Counted from the first letter of the stretch, positions 1-9,126 are shown. The stretch: DNA of 51,035 nt from Mycobacterium neglectum (GCF_002591975.1 NZ_NVQE01000040.1:1-51035); one strand, 5' to 3'. Translations and numbers: made by a program. Notes: generated from the letters alone by a model not told the origin.

Positions 1-783
1 GTATGCTGTGGGAGTGCTCACTGTGACGTGATGATGTGGTTTGTTTTTTAATGGAGCGGCGGACAACCCGGATATCAACAGGGGGATTCGTGGCCAGGGT
101 CGGATGGGTAAAGGGGACAGGTGGAACGGGGGCAAGGCCGGCCGCTTTGTCGCCAACGCCCTGTTGGCCGGGCTTAACCGTTGCGTCCTGGCCTCCGCCG
201 CGGTGATCTTGCGCAGCAGTTCTTTCCATTTCGCCTGCAGGTCTGCGTGCACTGCGGCGGACCGCTCGGCCGCGGCGCGGGCGTCAGCGGCCGACTTCTC
301 CGATGCCCCGGCGGCGGCGGCGGCGCGCTCACGCGCGGCTTGATAGGCCTTCATCTGGTTTGCCGTCTCGGCGACGACTATCCGCTGCAGGGACAGCTGG
401 TCGATCAACTCCTGGGGAGAACCTGCGGTCATCACCGCCGCCAACTGACCGGTGCGTCCACTTATATACGTCGTCGCCGCCACCCGGTCGGCTGCTGCTT
501 GGTTGGTGGCGAGTTGGGCATTCGCCACATCCAGGGCTTCGAGATCGGCGCGCTGGCGGTCTTCTGCAGCGGTTTGGGCCGCCATCTTGTCGTCGGCATC
601 GCGTTGGGCGGCGGTGACGGCTTCCCGGGTCTGCAACGCCTGTTGGGACAACTCATCGAGCTTGGCCAGCGCGTCAGCCGCCGGGTCCGCGCTGACGTCG
701 CCCGCTATCGCGATGGCTAACACCATGACACCGGCCGCAAATCCGCCCGCCGTTCGCCGCACAGAGTGGCGCACCCGACTCAT
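1..783 (-). CDS. RipC-like NlpC/P60 peptidoglycan endopeptidase, N-terminal part (runs off left edge)
   Basis: The frame is open from an ATG at 783 to the window edge (261 codons, no stop). It begins with a short basic stretch and a hydrophobic signal segment ending near VSADPAADAL. A long Ala/Gln/Glu-rich coiled coil follows to about residue 195, then a proline-rich linker. The start of the mature protein (ADP..DALAKLDELS), the segment TTYISGRTGQL and the motif SPQELIDQLSLQR resemble M. tuberculosis RipC (Rv2190c), an exported cell-wall hydrolase. The catalytic NlpC/P60 domain with its Cys-His residues would lie outside the window, so activity cannot be judged. The assignment is from remembered family sequence. 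The linker (LPPFHLSPLPIRPWP) is unlike that of RipC. Confidence 0.8.
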   Translation of the reverse strand, partial: MSRVRHSVRRTAGGFAAGVMVLAIAIAGDVSADPAADALAKLDELSQQALQTREAVTAAQRDADDKMAAQTAAEDRQRADLEALDVANAQLATNQAAADRVAATTYISGRTGQLAAVMTAGSPQELIDQLSLQRIVVAETANQMKAYQAARERAAAAAGASEKSAADARAAAERSAAVHADLQAKWKELLRKITAAEARTQRLSPANRALATKRPALPPFHLSPLPIRPWPRIPLLISGLSAAPLKNKPHHHVTVSTPTAY

Positions 784-852
784 TCGGATTTTCACGATCC
801 TTTGATGTAAGCCCCCCGGCTACATATGTCTCGGACAGGCTATGAACTGACA

Positions 853-880
853 CCGTCAATGTCCACTCGTCCGTCAATGT
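853..880. repeat. Direct repeat CCGTCAATGT x2, possible operator
   Basis: CCGTCAATGT occurs at 853-862 and again at 871-880, an 18-bp period. It lies in the 274-bp divergent gap between the RipC-like gene and the SDR gene that starts at 1058. Two identical half-sites on nearly the same helical face suggest a regulator site, but no partner is identified. Confidence 0.35.
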
Positions 881-1057
881 GATCACCGCTGGGGATGCCG
901 ACGACCGATACTCGGACCGTTGGCGGGAAGGCGAACCGACTTGAAGGGTCCCGCCGAACAGGTACCGGATGTCGACGGAATATGCGTGACATGCCACCTG
1001 GTTGCAGGGGACGGCGTTACGGACGTCCCCGACGACCCCGACGACAAGGAGGGCAAG

Positions 1058-1804
1058 ATGCCTCAACTCGAAGGCAAGACAGCGCTGGTCACCGGCGGCA
1101 CGTCCGGCATCGGCTACGCGACGGCCCGGGCGTTCACCGACGCGGGCGCGCAGGTGTTCATCACCGGCCGCACCCGACAGCGCGTCGAGGACGCCGCAGC
1201 GTCTCTCGGTGCCGGTGTGGTGGGCGTCGCCGGCGACGTCACCAGTATCGAGGACCTGGACCGGTTGGTTGACGTCATTCGCGCCTCGGGTACCGGACTC
1301 GACATCGTCTTCGCCAACGCCGGCAGCGGTGAGTACGTGACCCTGGCGGAGGAGACGCCCGAACACCTCATCGACACGTTCAACCGTAACGTCGGAGGAA
1401 CGGTGTTCACCGTGCAGAAAACCCTGCCACTGCTCAACCCCGGCGCCTCGGTCGTGCTGGCCGGCTCGACGGCGGCCACTCGGGGCACTCCGGCATTCGG
1501 CGCCTACGCCGCGGCCAAGGCTGCCATCCGGTCCTTCGGCCGCACGTGGGCGGCAGAGTTGGCCGACCGCGGAGTCCGGGTCAATACCATCGTTCCGGGC
1601 CCCATCATGACGCCCGGTCTGACGGAACTGGCTGCCGATGAAGAGGAGCGCCAAGCCCTGCTCGACGAGCTGGCGTCGAACCCGATGCAGCGGATCGGCG
1701 ACGCCGAGGAGTTGGCCGCCGCCGTGGTGTTCCTCGCCTCGGACGCAAGCAGCTTCATGACAGGTTCCGAGGTTTACGTCGACGGTGGCATGAACCAGGT
1801 CTAG
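1058..1804 (+). CDS. SDR family oxidoreductase
   Basis: This is a classical short-chain dehydrogenase/reductase of 248 residues, probably cytosolic and NAD(P)-dependent. It has the cofactor motif TGGTSGIG (residues 12-19), NAG at 87-89, and the catalytic Ser137, Tyr150 and Lys154. The C-terminus ends with the usual SEVYVDGGMNQV. The start at 1058 is chosen because AAGGAGG lies just upstream and the family fold begins here; the frame extends upstream to 920 without a ribosome-binding site. The Arg in TGRT after beta-strand 2 suggests NADPH, which is inference. The substrate is unknown. It is divergent from the RipC-like gene and convergent with the permease gene. Confidence 0.9.
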   Translation: MPQLEGKTALVTGGTSGIGYATARAFTDAGAQVFITGRTRQRVEDAAASLGAGVVGVAGDVTSIEDLDRLVDVIRASGTGLDIVFANAGSGEYVTLAEETPEHLIDTFNRNVGGTVFTVQKTLPLLNPGASVVLAGSTAATRGTPAFGAYAAAKAAIRSFGRTWAAELADRGVRVNTIVPGPIMTPGLTELAADEEERQALLDELASNPMQRIGDAEELAAAVVFLASDASSFMTGSEVYVDGGMNQV

Positions 1805-1918
1805 ACGTCTGGACGTGCCTCGGCGTTATCGGACTCCCGGCGATCCGTCCCGAAATTCGTGTGACTGGTGGCGGTTCGGGCTCAGGTGGTGGCAGCCGTA
1901 GGGATGACGAGACGGCGG

Positions 1919-3385
1919 CTACTTGAGCCCGTCGCTGCCCGCCGGCACTCGACGCTGCTTCAGCGCGTCCAGCAACCGATGTTCGGCGTCTTCGCCGGGC
2001 TTGACACCCGTTGGGATGCGGAGCAGGAAAAACACACCGAGCACCCACCACGCACCGAACAGGATCCACGGCTGCATGTCGAGGAACGCAGGCATGCCCG
2101 GCAGGTAGAGACACAACAGCCCGGCGCAGAGCACGACGGCGGCACCGCCGATCAACAGGCCACCGTTCCCGTTCCCGCCGACCCGTAGCGGCCGATCCAT
2201 CTGCGGCTCCCGTCGACGCAAAACCACGAAGACAATGGACACCAGCAGGTACGCGATGACGATGCTCGGAGAGCCGGAGTCCACGAGCCAACCGAGCATC
2301 GCCTCGCCCAAGAACGGGGCGATGAACGAAAGACCACCGATGAACAGCAGTGCGTTGATTGGAGTGCGGAACTTCGGGTGCAGCTTGCCGAACCAGGCGG
2401 GCAGCATGCCGGAGCGCGCCATCGAGTACATCAATCTCGATGCACCGAGCAGTAACGAGTTCCACGAGGTGAGGATTCCAGCGATGCCTCCTGCGATCAG
2501 GAGCTTCGCCATGAGGTCGCTGCTGAACAGGGCACCGAACGCGTCCGCGGTGGCGATGTCCGCCTCTGTCAGATCGGCCGCGCTCATCGCCGACGACGTT
2601 GTCAGGATGGTCATGACGTACCAGATGGTCGCGAGGACCACGGCGACGACGACCAAGCGTCCGACCTGACGGGCCGGCACGTTCACTTCCTCCGCGGACT
2701 GCGGGATGACGTCGAATCCGACGAACAAGAACGGGACCACCACGAGCACCGCGAAGAAACCTGCCGCGCCGCCGGTGAAGAGCGGTGCCATGTTGTCCGT
2801 TGCGCCGCCGGTGAAGGAGCCGAAGACCAGCATCAGACCAATGACCAACAGCAGCACCACGACAAACGTCTGCGCCACGCTCGCGAACTTGACCCCGAGG
2901 ATGTTGATGGTGGTGATGACGACCGCGGCAATCGCGCCGACCAGTGCCCACGTGAGATAGACGGGGCTGCCCGCAACCTCCCACAGATATACCTGGTTGA
3001 GGTCCGGGAAGAGGTACAGCGCGGTTCTGGGAAGGGCCACCGCTTCGAATGCCACGATGGTCACGTAACCGCCCACGATGCCCCAGGAGCCGATAAACGA
3101 CCACCGCGGGCCCATGCCGCGTAGCAAGAAGTTGTGCTCTCCTCCTGCCTTGGGCATGGCCGCCGTGAGCTCGGCGTACGTCAGGCCGACCACGCCCATG
3201 ATCACACCGCCTGCGGTCATCGCCAGCACGGCTCCGAGCGTTCCCGCAGAGCCAATCCAGTCCCCCGTGAGCACCACCCAGCCGAAGCCGATCATGGCAC
3301 CAAAGCCCAGGGCTAATACGTCCCAGCTGCCGAGGACTTTTAACAGCGAGGTCTCGTCGGTCTTATCGACTGGGCTTCTCGTCAT
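1919..3385 (-). CDS. APC superfamily amino acid permease
   Basis: This 488-residue integral membrane transporter has about twelve hydrophobic segments. The first follows LGSWDVLALGFGAMIGFGWV, which is the typical TM1 region of APC amino acid/polyamine permeases. Such proteins import amino acids or amines by H+ symport or exchange; the substrate cannot be read from the sequence. The start at 3385 (MTRSPVDKTD) is preferred over an upstream in-frame start at 3439 because GGAAGGG sits about 12 bases upstream. The gene lies 203 bp downstream of a TetR gene on the same strand and may be controlled with it. The C-terminus is hydrophilic and short. Confidence 0.9.
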   Translation of the reverse strand: MTRSPVDKTDETSLLKVLGSWDVLALGFGAMIGFGWVVLTGDWIGSAGTLGAVLAMTAGGVIMGVVGLTYAELTAAMPKAGGEHNFLLRGMGPRWSFIGSWGIVGGYVTIVAFEAVALPRTALYLFPDLNQVYLWEVAGSPVYLTWALVGAIAAVVITTINILGVKFASVAQTFVVVLLLVIGLMLVFGSFTGGATDNMAPLFTGGAAGFFAVLVVVPFLFVGFDVIPQSAEEVNVPARQVGRLVVVAVVLATIWYVMTILTTSSAMSAADLTEADIATADAFGALFSSDLMAKLLIAGGIAGILTSWNSLLLGASRLMYSMARSGMLPAWFGKLHPKFRTPINALLFIGGLSFIAPFLGEAMLGWLVDSGSPSIVIAYLLVSIVFVVLRRREPQMDRPLRVGGNGNGGLLIGGAAVVLCAGLLCLYLPGMPAFLDMQPWILFGAWWVLGVFFLLRIPTGVKPGEDAEHRLLDALKQRRVPAGSDGLK

Positions 3386-3588
3386 TGAGAACACACCCTT
3401 CCGGTGCTCGTCTTGGCGGCAGCTGCGGGTGGAACTCAAATTAGTCGATATCGCTGCTCGTCGGTATGCCGAATGGGCGAGTGCATGGCCAAAGAGAAGA
3501 CGCGATCATCGGCGCGTTCACAACCCCTGATCACAGCTCATGATGAACGTCCTTGACTGACAACACGGTTCGCTACTGCCCGTCGACG

Positions 3589-4305
3589 TCAGCGACGGCG
3601 CTGGTCGGCGATACGGCCCAGCCATTCCACCAAGAGATCGCGTTCAGCGGCGGAAAGGGGCAGGTCGTTGTCCCCGATGGCTTGCCGCAGAGCCGTAGCC
3701 CGCCCGGTCAATGTGCTGCGAACCTTACTTGCTCCCGAAGTGACCACGATGCTCGAGACAGCGTTCTCACGGGCGATGTCGCTCAGTTCTCGGTCCCGTT
3801 TTGCCGCCGGAATTGTCAGTTGCGTCATGACGAAACCCACGCCGCAGGATTGGAACAGACCCGTAGCGCGCTCGACGCTCATTCGCAGCTTGCCGTCGTC
3901 GGCTATCCGGGCAATCGCCTCTTGGAGCATGGCCACCGTCGTCTCGGCGGCCGCTGAGATCGCGTCACCCCGCCGCACGTTTCCGTAGATCAGTGCGAAG
4001 CAGTCGGGCTGTGCGAATCCGAAGGCGACGAACAGGTCCCATAGTCGGCGCAGATCATTGACCGGGTCCCCCGATTGCTTGAGGAGTTTGCGCTTCTTCT
4101 GTATGTAATCCTCGAGGATGTGCAGGGTGACTGCTTCGATCAGGCCGTCCTTGTCACCAAATCGGCGGTAGAGAATCGGCGGTTGCGTGCCTGCGGCAGC
4201 GGCCACCGCACGGGTGGACACCGCATCGACTCCCCCCTCCTGAAGGAGTTCTGCCGCCGCCGCCAATAATCGGTCCGACGTGGATCCACGAGCGTCAATC
4301 GGCAT
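3589..4305 (-). CDS. TetR family transcriptional regulator
   Basis: The N-terminal helix-turn-helix (STRAVAAAAGTQPPILYRRFGDKDGLIEAV) is the TetR signature, followed by an all-helical ligand-binding domain. The length of 238 residues is usual for the family. The start at 4305 (MPIDARGS) places the HTH at the usual distance; an in-frame start at 4338 would add eleven residues of low-quality sequence. It lies between an SDR gene upstream and an amino acid permease gene downstream on the same strand. It may therefore repress one or both, but no clear operator was found. Confidence 0.88.
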   Translation of the reverse strand: MPIDARGSTSDRLLAAAAELLQEGGVDAVSTRAVAAAAGTQPPILYRRFGDKDGLIEAVTLHILEDYIQKKRKLLKQSGDPVNDLRRLWDLFVAFGFAQPDCFALIYGNVRRGDAISAAAETTVAMLQEAIARIADDGKLRMSVERATGLFQSCGVGFVMTQLTIPAAKRDRELSDIARENAVSSIVVTSGASKVRSTLTGRATALRQAIGDNDLPLSAAERDLLVEWLGRIADQRRR

Positions 4306-4410
4306 GTTTCCAACGATAACACTGGTGGACCCAGGCAATCAGACTCCTGAAAAGAGCGTGGAATTGGGGAAACTGTCTGCACGCCAACCTTTTTGGCCGT
4401 CATGCGCCCG

Positions 4411-5151
4411 TCAAGCCGCGTAGCCGCCATCGACGTTCCATGTAGCGCCGGTGACGAAACCCGCGTCGGGGCCGGCCAGGAAGCTGACCACCGCCGCAGC
4501 TTCGTGTGGTCGCCCGTACCGCCCCTGGGCAATGAACGTGCGTAGTACCTCGGCGAGTTCTCCCTCGTCGGGGTTCATATCGGTGGCGGTAGGTCCCGGC
4601 TGAACGTTGTTGATCGTGATTCCGCGCGGTGCCAGTTCACGGGCCAAGCCCCGGGTGAAGCCGGCGACGGCCCCCTTCGTCAGGGTGTAGACCGCGAATC
4701 CGGGCACGGCCATGCGGTCGGCAAATACGCTGCCGATGTTGATGATCCGACTTCCGTTGCCGAGGTGAGCAATCGCCGCCTGTGTCGCGGCGAAGACGCC
4801 GCGCACATTGACGGCGACCTGCCGATCGAACTCGTCGATGGGTAACGACTGGACATCTCCGAAGACGCCGACACCGGCGTTGTTGACAAGAATGTCGAGC
4901 CCGCCAAGGGCCGTGACCGCCTGCTGCACAGCGGCCGTGACTTGTCCGGCGTCGCCGGCGTCCGCTCGAAGTGCCACTGCCACTCCGCCATCGGCCCCAA
5001 CAGCGGCGACTAACGCCTCGGCCTCGGCGGTCGAAGACACATAGGTGAAGGCAACGGCAGCTCCGTCAGCGGCGAGTCTGCGCACGATCGCCGCGCCGAT
5101 CCCGCGCGCCCCACCGGTCACGAGCGCTCGTTGTCCAGTCAGGTGTGTCAT
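4411..5151 (-). CDS. SDR family oxidoreductase (FabG-like)
   Basis: A 246-residue classical SDR. It shows TGGARGIG (residues 12-19), NNAG at 90-93, and catalytic Ser141, Tyr155 and Lys159. The C-terminus GATWNVDGGYAA is typical of 3-oxoacyl-ACP-reductase-like SDRs used on many alcohols and ketones. FYVSS in place of an acidic residue after beta-strand 2 suggests NADPH, which is inference. It is the first gene of a minus-strand series with the TetR gene (105 bp away) and the permease. Its 5' end faces a membrane-protein gene that starts at 5367. Confidence 0.9.
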   Translation of the reverse strand: MTHLTGQRALVTGGARGIGAAIVRRLAADGAAVAFTYVSSTAEAEALVAAVGADGGVAVALRADAGDAGQVTAAVQQAVTALGGLDILVNNAGVGVFGDVQSLPIDEFDRQVAVNVRGVFAATQAAIAHLGNGSRIINIGSVFADRMAVPGFAVYTLTKGAVAGFTRGLARELAPRGITINNVQPGPTATDMNPDEGELAEVLRTFIAQGRYGRPHEAAAVVSFLAGPDAGFVTGATWNVDGGYAA

Positions 5152-5366
5152 CTCAGCTTCCCTTCATGTTGCCGGCGGGCAACCCGGTTGCCGGAAAGGG
5201 TTGTCCTGTGGTCCATCTCAACGGCGAGGTCGTGCGGTCCGGTCACCCGCACTGCCCATGCTACCGCCGATATCGTTGAAGTGCTAACGTTGATAACCGG
5301 CCGGCAGGTGCACGGCCCAGTCTGGGGCGAGTGGGAGTTCGCTCCGCCTATCGAGCAAGGAGAAAG

Positions 5367-5966
5367 ATGTCCGATCACATGATCGACGGCCGGCCGTCGA
5401 CCGACCCCGACCGTTGGCTGAAGTCGTACTACGCTCTGCGGGGCGCAATCTCGATCGCGTGGGTTGCCGCCGCGCTGACCGTCGGCCCGAAGTTGCCTCT
5501 CGTCGCGGCCGTGCTGTTGGTCATCTATCCGGCATGGGATGCAGTCGCCAACGTGATCGATGCGCGGCGCAACGGCGGCCTCCGGCGCAACCCGACGCAG
5601 TTGTTCAACACCGCCGTCAGCGGCCTGACCACCGTCGCAGTGGCGGTCGCTCTCTCCCACAGCATGCACGCGGTCTTGGGCGTGTTCGGTGTGTGGGCGG
5701 CTCTGTCGGGCCTGCTGCAATTGGCGACGGCGGTGCGTCGTAGGAAGCACGCAGGCGGTCAATGGGTGATGGTCATCAGCGGGGTGCAGTCTGCCGCCGC
5801 CGGCGCGAACTTTCTCCGCGAGGCAGGCGGAACCGCGCTGCCCAACGTCGCAGACATCGCGCCCTACGCCGCGTTCGGCGCCTTCTACTTCCTTGTGTCA
5901 GCGGCCTGGTTGTCCGTGGTCGCCGCGCGGCGCCGCCGAAGCGCCGATGCCACAGCAGGCCGCTGA
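5367..5966 (+). CDS. Hypothetical integral membrane protein
   Basis: A 199-residue protein with about six hydrophobic helices and a basic C-terminal tail (ARRRRRSADATAGR). It has no catalytic motif that I recognise. A conserved-looking start (RWLKSYYALRGAISIAWV) resembles small actinobacterial membrane proteins annotated only as hypothetical or DUF308-like; this comparison is weak. The start at 5367 is supported by AAGGAG seven bases upstream. The gene is divergent from the SDR at 4411-5151 and convergent, with only 5 bp between stops, with the TetR gene at 5972-6580. Confidence 0.75.
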   Translation: MSDHMIDGRPSTDPDRWLKSYYALRGAISIAWVAAALTVGPKLPLVAAVLLVIYPAWDAVANVIDARRNGGLRRNPTQLFNTAVSGLTTVAVAVALSHSMHAVLGVFGVWAALSGLLQLATAVRRRKHAGGQWVMVISGVQSAAAGANFLREAGGTALPNVADIAPYAAFGAFYFLVSAAWLSVVAARRRRSADATAGR

Positions 5967-5971
5967 ACTGC

Positions 5972-6580
5972 CTACCGCGTCGGGTCTGGATCGCCCATCA
6001 GATCGGCAAGGCCCGCTGCGTACGACGCGGGGGTGAGGTCCTCGAAGAAAAGCCGCTGCACCATGAAGCCCGGGATCAGTCCGATCAGGGTGTGAGCCGT
6101 CCGTGCCGGATCAGCGTCGCTCGGCAGGTGCCCCGCGGTGATCGCGCGCTCGACATAGGTGGCCCACGCCGCGAGGCCACGGCCACCCTCGCGCCGGTAG
6201 ATCGCCATGATCTCGTGGTCGCGAGCGGCCTCAGCCCAGACCTGCAGCGCCACTCGATGCAATTCGACCCCGCGCTCATCGCCTATTGCGATGACCCGCT
6301 CCAGCACAGACGCGAGCACCTGATGTGGCGGCGGAACGTCGACGGCGGCACGATCCAACACGACTGACAGTCCCTGGCCGGCCACCAGCTCGGCGATCGC
6401 CCTGATGAGGTCGGATTTGCCCTTGAAATAGAGGTACACCGCACCCGCCGACAAGCCGGACTCCGCGACCACGGCCGCCATGGACGTCTTGTGAAAACCG
6501 TCGCGAGCGACACAACGCAGCATCGCGTCAATGATCTGCTCTCGTCGTGCGGCCCGGTGCTCCTCGCTGACCTTCGGCAT
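5972..6580 (-). CDS. TetR family transcriptional regulator, likely repressor of the adjacent MOSC gene
   Basis: A 202-residue TetR regulator. The DNA-binding domain runs from RREQIIDAMLRCVARDGF through the HTH MAAVVAESGLSAGAVYLYFK; the C-terminal half is helical and resembles the TetR_C_6 type. The start MPKVSEEHR at 6580 is taken because it begins the fold; an upstream in-frame start at 6643 would run through the operator-like DNA. The gene is divergent from the MOSC gene across about 100 bp that holds two related ATTCGTT-containing sites, the usual arrangement for an autoregulated TetR repressor and its target. Confidence 0.9.
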   Translation of the reverse strand: MPKVSEEHRAARREQIIDAMLRCVARDGFHKTSMAAVVAESGLSAGAVYLYFKGKSDLIRAIAELVAGQGLSVVLDRAAVDVPPPHQVLASVLERVIAIGDERGVELHRVALQVWAEAARDHEIMAIYRREGGRGLAAWATYVERAITAGHLPSDADPARTAHTLIGLIPGFMVQRLFFEDLTPASYAAGLADLMGDPDPTR

Positions 6581-6598
6581 GGCAGCAGCATGCCACAA

Positions 6599-6667
6599 AA
6601 TGAATATTCGTTCTTGACATGTTCGCACCAGAAATTGCACCATCCCTATACCGAAGGAACATTCGTT
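6599..6667. promoter_or_regulatory. Operator-like sites between divergent tetR and MOSC genes
   Basis: AATGAATATTCGTT (6599-6612) is an almost perfect 14-bp palindrome centred on GAATATTC. A second site, GAACATTCGTT (6657-6667), matches GAATATTCGTT (6602-6612) at all but one position and partly overlaps CGAA-N6-TTCG (6652-6665). A TTGACA sequence lies at 6614-6619 between them. Occupation of both sites would block transcription in both directions. Binding is inferred from position and symmetry. Confidence 0.6.
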
Positions 6668-6680
6668 TTAAGGAGCCAGG

Positions 6681-7679
6681 ATGTCCCCAAACTCGAATGG
6701 AGGCTCGATGAATCCACGGACGACGGGTGCATACGTTGGCCGGCTCTGGCATCACCCCGTCAAGTCGATGATGGGCGAGGAAGTCGGGGAGGTCCTGATC
6801 GGCCCTGGCGGTGTGGTGGGTGACCGCGCATACGGATTCTTGGACGTCGAGACAGGCAAGGTGGTAAGCGCGAAGCGTCCCAAGCGCTACAGCGCCCTGA
6901 TGCAGTGCCGCGCGCGATTCCTGTCGGCGCCGCGGCCCGACGCGCCGGTCCCACCGATAGAGGTCACCTTTCCCGACGGCGCGGTGGTGCGAGATGACCC
7001 GTCCGAGCTGACGCGCCGCGTGTCGGCGCTGTTGGGTCGCGACGTGCGCCTGCTCACCAGCGCGCCGGAGGGCGCCTCAGCAGAGTTGGCCCTGCCTGGC
7101 ATCGAGGGCGTCGAACCAGGAGCAATGAGATCCCTGTTCCGCGACGAAGACGGCGAGCAGATCAGGGACTTCAACGTCGGCATGGCAGCGCCTGGCACCC
7201 TCCTGGACATCGGCGCGCTGCACGTCCTGGCCGCGCGCACGCTAGGGGGGTTGGCGGCCGAATACCCTGCCGGTGATTGGGATCCGCGGCGACTGCGGCC
7301 GAACATCCTCATCGACGACGGTGGCGAACTGGGCGAGGAAGACGACTGGCTCGGCTGTCGCCTGAATATTGGCGCTGCGGTCGTCGTTCATGTCGTCATG
7401 CCAGTGCCGCGTTGCGTGATGACGACGCTCGCTCAACCTGGTTTGCCGAGGGACCTGGGTGTGCTGAAGACGATCGCTCGAGTCGGCCGCAAGCAAGTGC
7501 CCTCGCTGGGCGAGGCCGTCTGTGCCGGCAGCTATGCAGAGGTGGTCAGACCCGGCGTGGTGCGCACCGGTGATCCGGTGGACCTCCAACGCGTCGAACC
7601 TCGAGAGCATGCGCTCGCGGGGATGATCCAGAAGCTGACTGAGGGAAGAGCCGGGCCTGCGCAGACCGTCACCGAATGA
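6681..7679 (+). CDS. MOSC domain-containing protein
   Basis: A 332-residue protein with an N-terminal beta-barrel MOSC_N-type region (GRLWHHPVKSMMGEEVGEV) and a C-terminal MOSC domain. The conserved cysteine expected to bind sulfur or molybdenum cofactor is Cys245 in VPRCVMTT. Family members include the molybdenum cofactor sulfurase C-terminus and mARC/YcbX-type N-hydroxyl reductases. No ferredoxin domain is present here, so electrons would have to come from a partner. The start at 6681 has AAGGAG upstream; Met10 at 6708 is an alternative. It is probably controlled by the divergent TetR regulator. Confidence 0.88.
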   Translation: MSPNSNGGSMNPRTTGAYVGRLWHHPVKSMMGEEVGEVLIGPGGVVGDRAYGFLDVETGKVVSAKRPKRYSALMQCRARFLSAPRPDAPVPPIEVTFPDGAVVRDDPSELTRRVSALLGRDVRLLTSAPEGASAELALPGIEGVEPGAMRSLFRDEDGEQIRDFNVGMAAPGTLLDIGALHVLAARTLGGLAAEYPAGDWDPRRLRPNILIDDGGELGEEDDWLGCRLNIGAAVVVHVVMPVPRCVMTTLAQPGLPRDLGVLKTIARVGRKQVPSLGEAVCAGSYAEVVRPGVVRTGDPVDLQRVEPREHALAGMIQKLTEGRAGPAQTVTE

Positions 7680-7932
7680 GTTCCGAGGTCAGCGCTGCGA
7701 CCTACATCGGCTAATACCTGACACGGTGGACCGGGCTGGGTACTGTCCGGACATAACCAGACGGTATGCCCGAGCTGACGGTTGCGCCCTGCATCAACAT
7801 CGTCGGGATGACATCCGAATCCGTGTCGCTCCTAACGATGTTCACGTGTTCGATACCGAAGGCGATCGTGTCGACGCACAGTGGCGCTCTGCCCGCTCCA
7901 TCCTCTAATTGCTCGCCAACGAAGGAGAAGTC

Positions 7933-9126
7933 ATGCACAAGAACAATTCTCGCCTCCGGCGCATTACGCGTGCCGGAGCGGTCCTCGCGCTGCTGGTGAC
8001 AGCGGCCTGCGCGCCGCCCGGTCCCACCGATACCGACGCCGACGCCACGTCGCCCCCGCTGGTGCAAGAGTCCACCCAGCCCGACGAGGATCCGGCGGGC
8101 TTCGATCTCGACGCACTGATCGCCGCTGCCCGCACCGAACCCGGCATCACGATCTACGACCAGACCACCAAGGTCGTCGCCACCGCCGAGGCCTTCGCCG
8201 CCAAATACGGCCTCGAGGCCACCGGGGTGAAGGTCGAGCTCGGAGCCATCGACAAAGTGTTGAAGGAAAACCAGTCCGGCAACGTCATCGGTGACGTCGT
8301 CATCAACGAGGACCTCCCCACCTACGCCGTCGAGTTGCTGGATCAGGGCGTCCTCGTCAACTGGATTCCCGGGGACATGAAAGGCTCGATCAAGCCCGAG
8401 GATCAGTACCCCCTGATCGTTCACTACGGTCCGATGGGCTGGGTCTACAACAATCAGACCTACTCGAGCTGCCCGGTGTCCAACATCTGGCAGCTCACCG
8501 ACCAAGAGTTCGATGGACGCGTCGCCATGGCCGACCCGCTGAGCAATGCCAAGTACCCCTACTGGTTCAACACGATGGCCCTCAACGACGACGCCGCACT
8601 ACGAAGCGCCTACAAGGAGCATTTCGGTTCGGACCTGACCACGGACCAGCCCGATGCTGCCCACGAATGGGTAAAGCGTTTCGCGCAGAACAATCCCAAG
8701 CTGACCCGTAACGACGAGGAAGTCTCCGAGGCCGTCGGCGCCCCCGGCCAGCAGGAGCCGAGTTTCGGCCCCATCTCCATGGCGAAGTTCCGCAACATCG
8801 ACAAGGAGGGCTACCACCTGGCTCTCTGCGACGGCATGAAACCGTGGGCACTGCAGTCATTCCCGTCGGTGATCGCGTACGCGGCGAAGACGGACAGCCC
8901 CAACGCCGCCAAGCTCTACATCCACTACATGCTGACCGAGGAGGGCTTCGCCATTCAGCTCGCCGACGGCAAGCCCGCTGCGAACTCCGAGATATCCGCA
9001 CCGGACGACCCGTCCAACGTGAAGGACTTTCTGGATCAAATGGCGCCGTTCCCGAGCGCTGACCTCGTCAGTGACTACCGCACCAAGTCCGAATGGGACG
9101 ACTTCTGGCGCAGTTCGCACAGCTGA
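7933..9126 (+). CDS. Lipoprotein, Fe3+-type ABC transporter substrate-binding protein (orphan)
   Basis: A 397-residue exported lipoprotein. The signal peptide ends in a lipobox LLVTAAC with Cys26, followed by an acidic Pro/Asp-rich linker. The body is a periplasmic-binding-protein type 2 fold related to Fe(3+)/spermidine-type proteins (GITIYDQTTKVVATAEAFAAKYG near the start; YIHYMLTEEGFAIQLADGKPA near the end). The start at 7933 has GAAGGAG upstream. No permease or ATPase gene is adjacent, so the partner must be encoded elsewhere or the protein acts alone. The ligand is not evident. The region upstream (7680-7932) holds no gene that I recognise. Confidence 0.88.
   Translation: MHKNNSRLRRITRAGAVLALLVTAACAPPGPTDTDADATSPPLVQESTQPDEDPAGFDLDALIAAARTEPGITIYDQTTKVVATAEAFAAKYGLEATGVKVELGAIDKVLKENQSGNVIGDVVINEDLPTYAVELLDQGVLVNWIPGDMKGSIKPEDQYPLIVHYGPMGWVYNNQTYSSCPVSNIWQLTDQEFDGRVAMADPLSNAKYPYWFNTMALNDDAALRSAYKEHFGSDLTTDQPDAAHEWVKRFAQNNPKLTRNDEEVSEAVGAPGQQEPSFGPISMAKFRNIDKEGYHLALCDGMKPWALQSFPSVIAYAAKTDSPNAAKLYIHYMLTEEGFAIQLADGKPAANSEISAPDDPSNVKDFLDQMAPFPSADLVSDYRTKSEWDDFWRSSHS

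Noticed and set aside
674..1654. Long minus frame opposite the SDR at 1058-1804
   Set aside because: It is a GC-rich antisense shadow of the SDR and runs into the RipC-like gene; the SDR has all catalytic motifs.
1755..3104. 449-codon minus frame within the permease
   Set aside because: It is an off-frame shadow of the permease, rich in Arg and Gly, with no membrane helices or ribosome-binding site.
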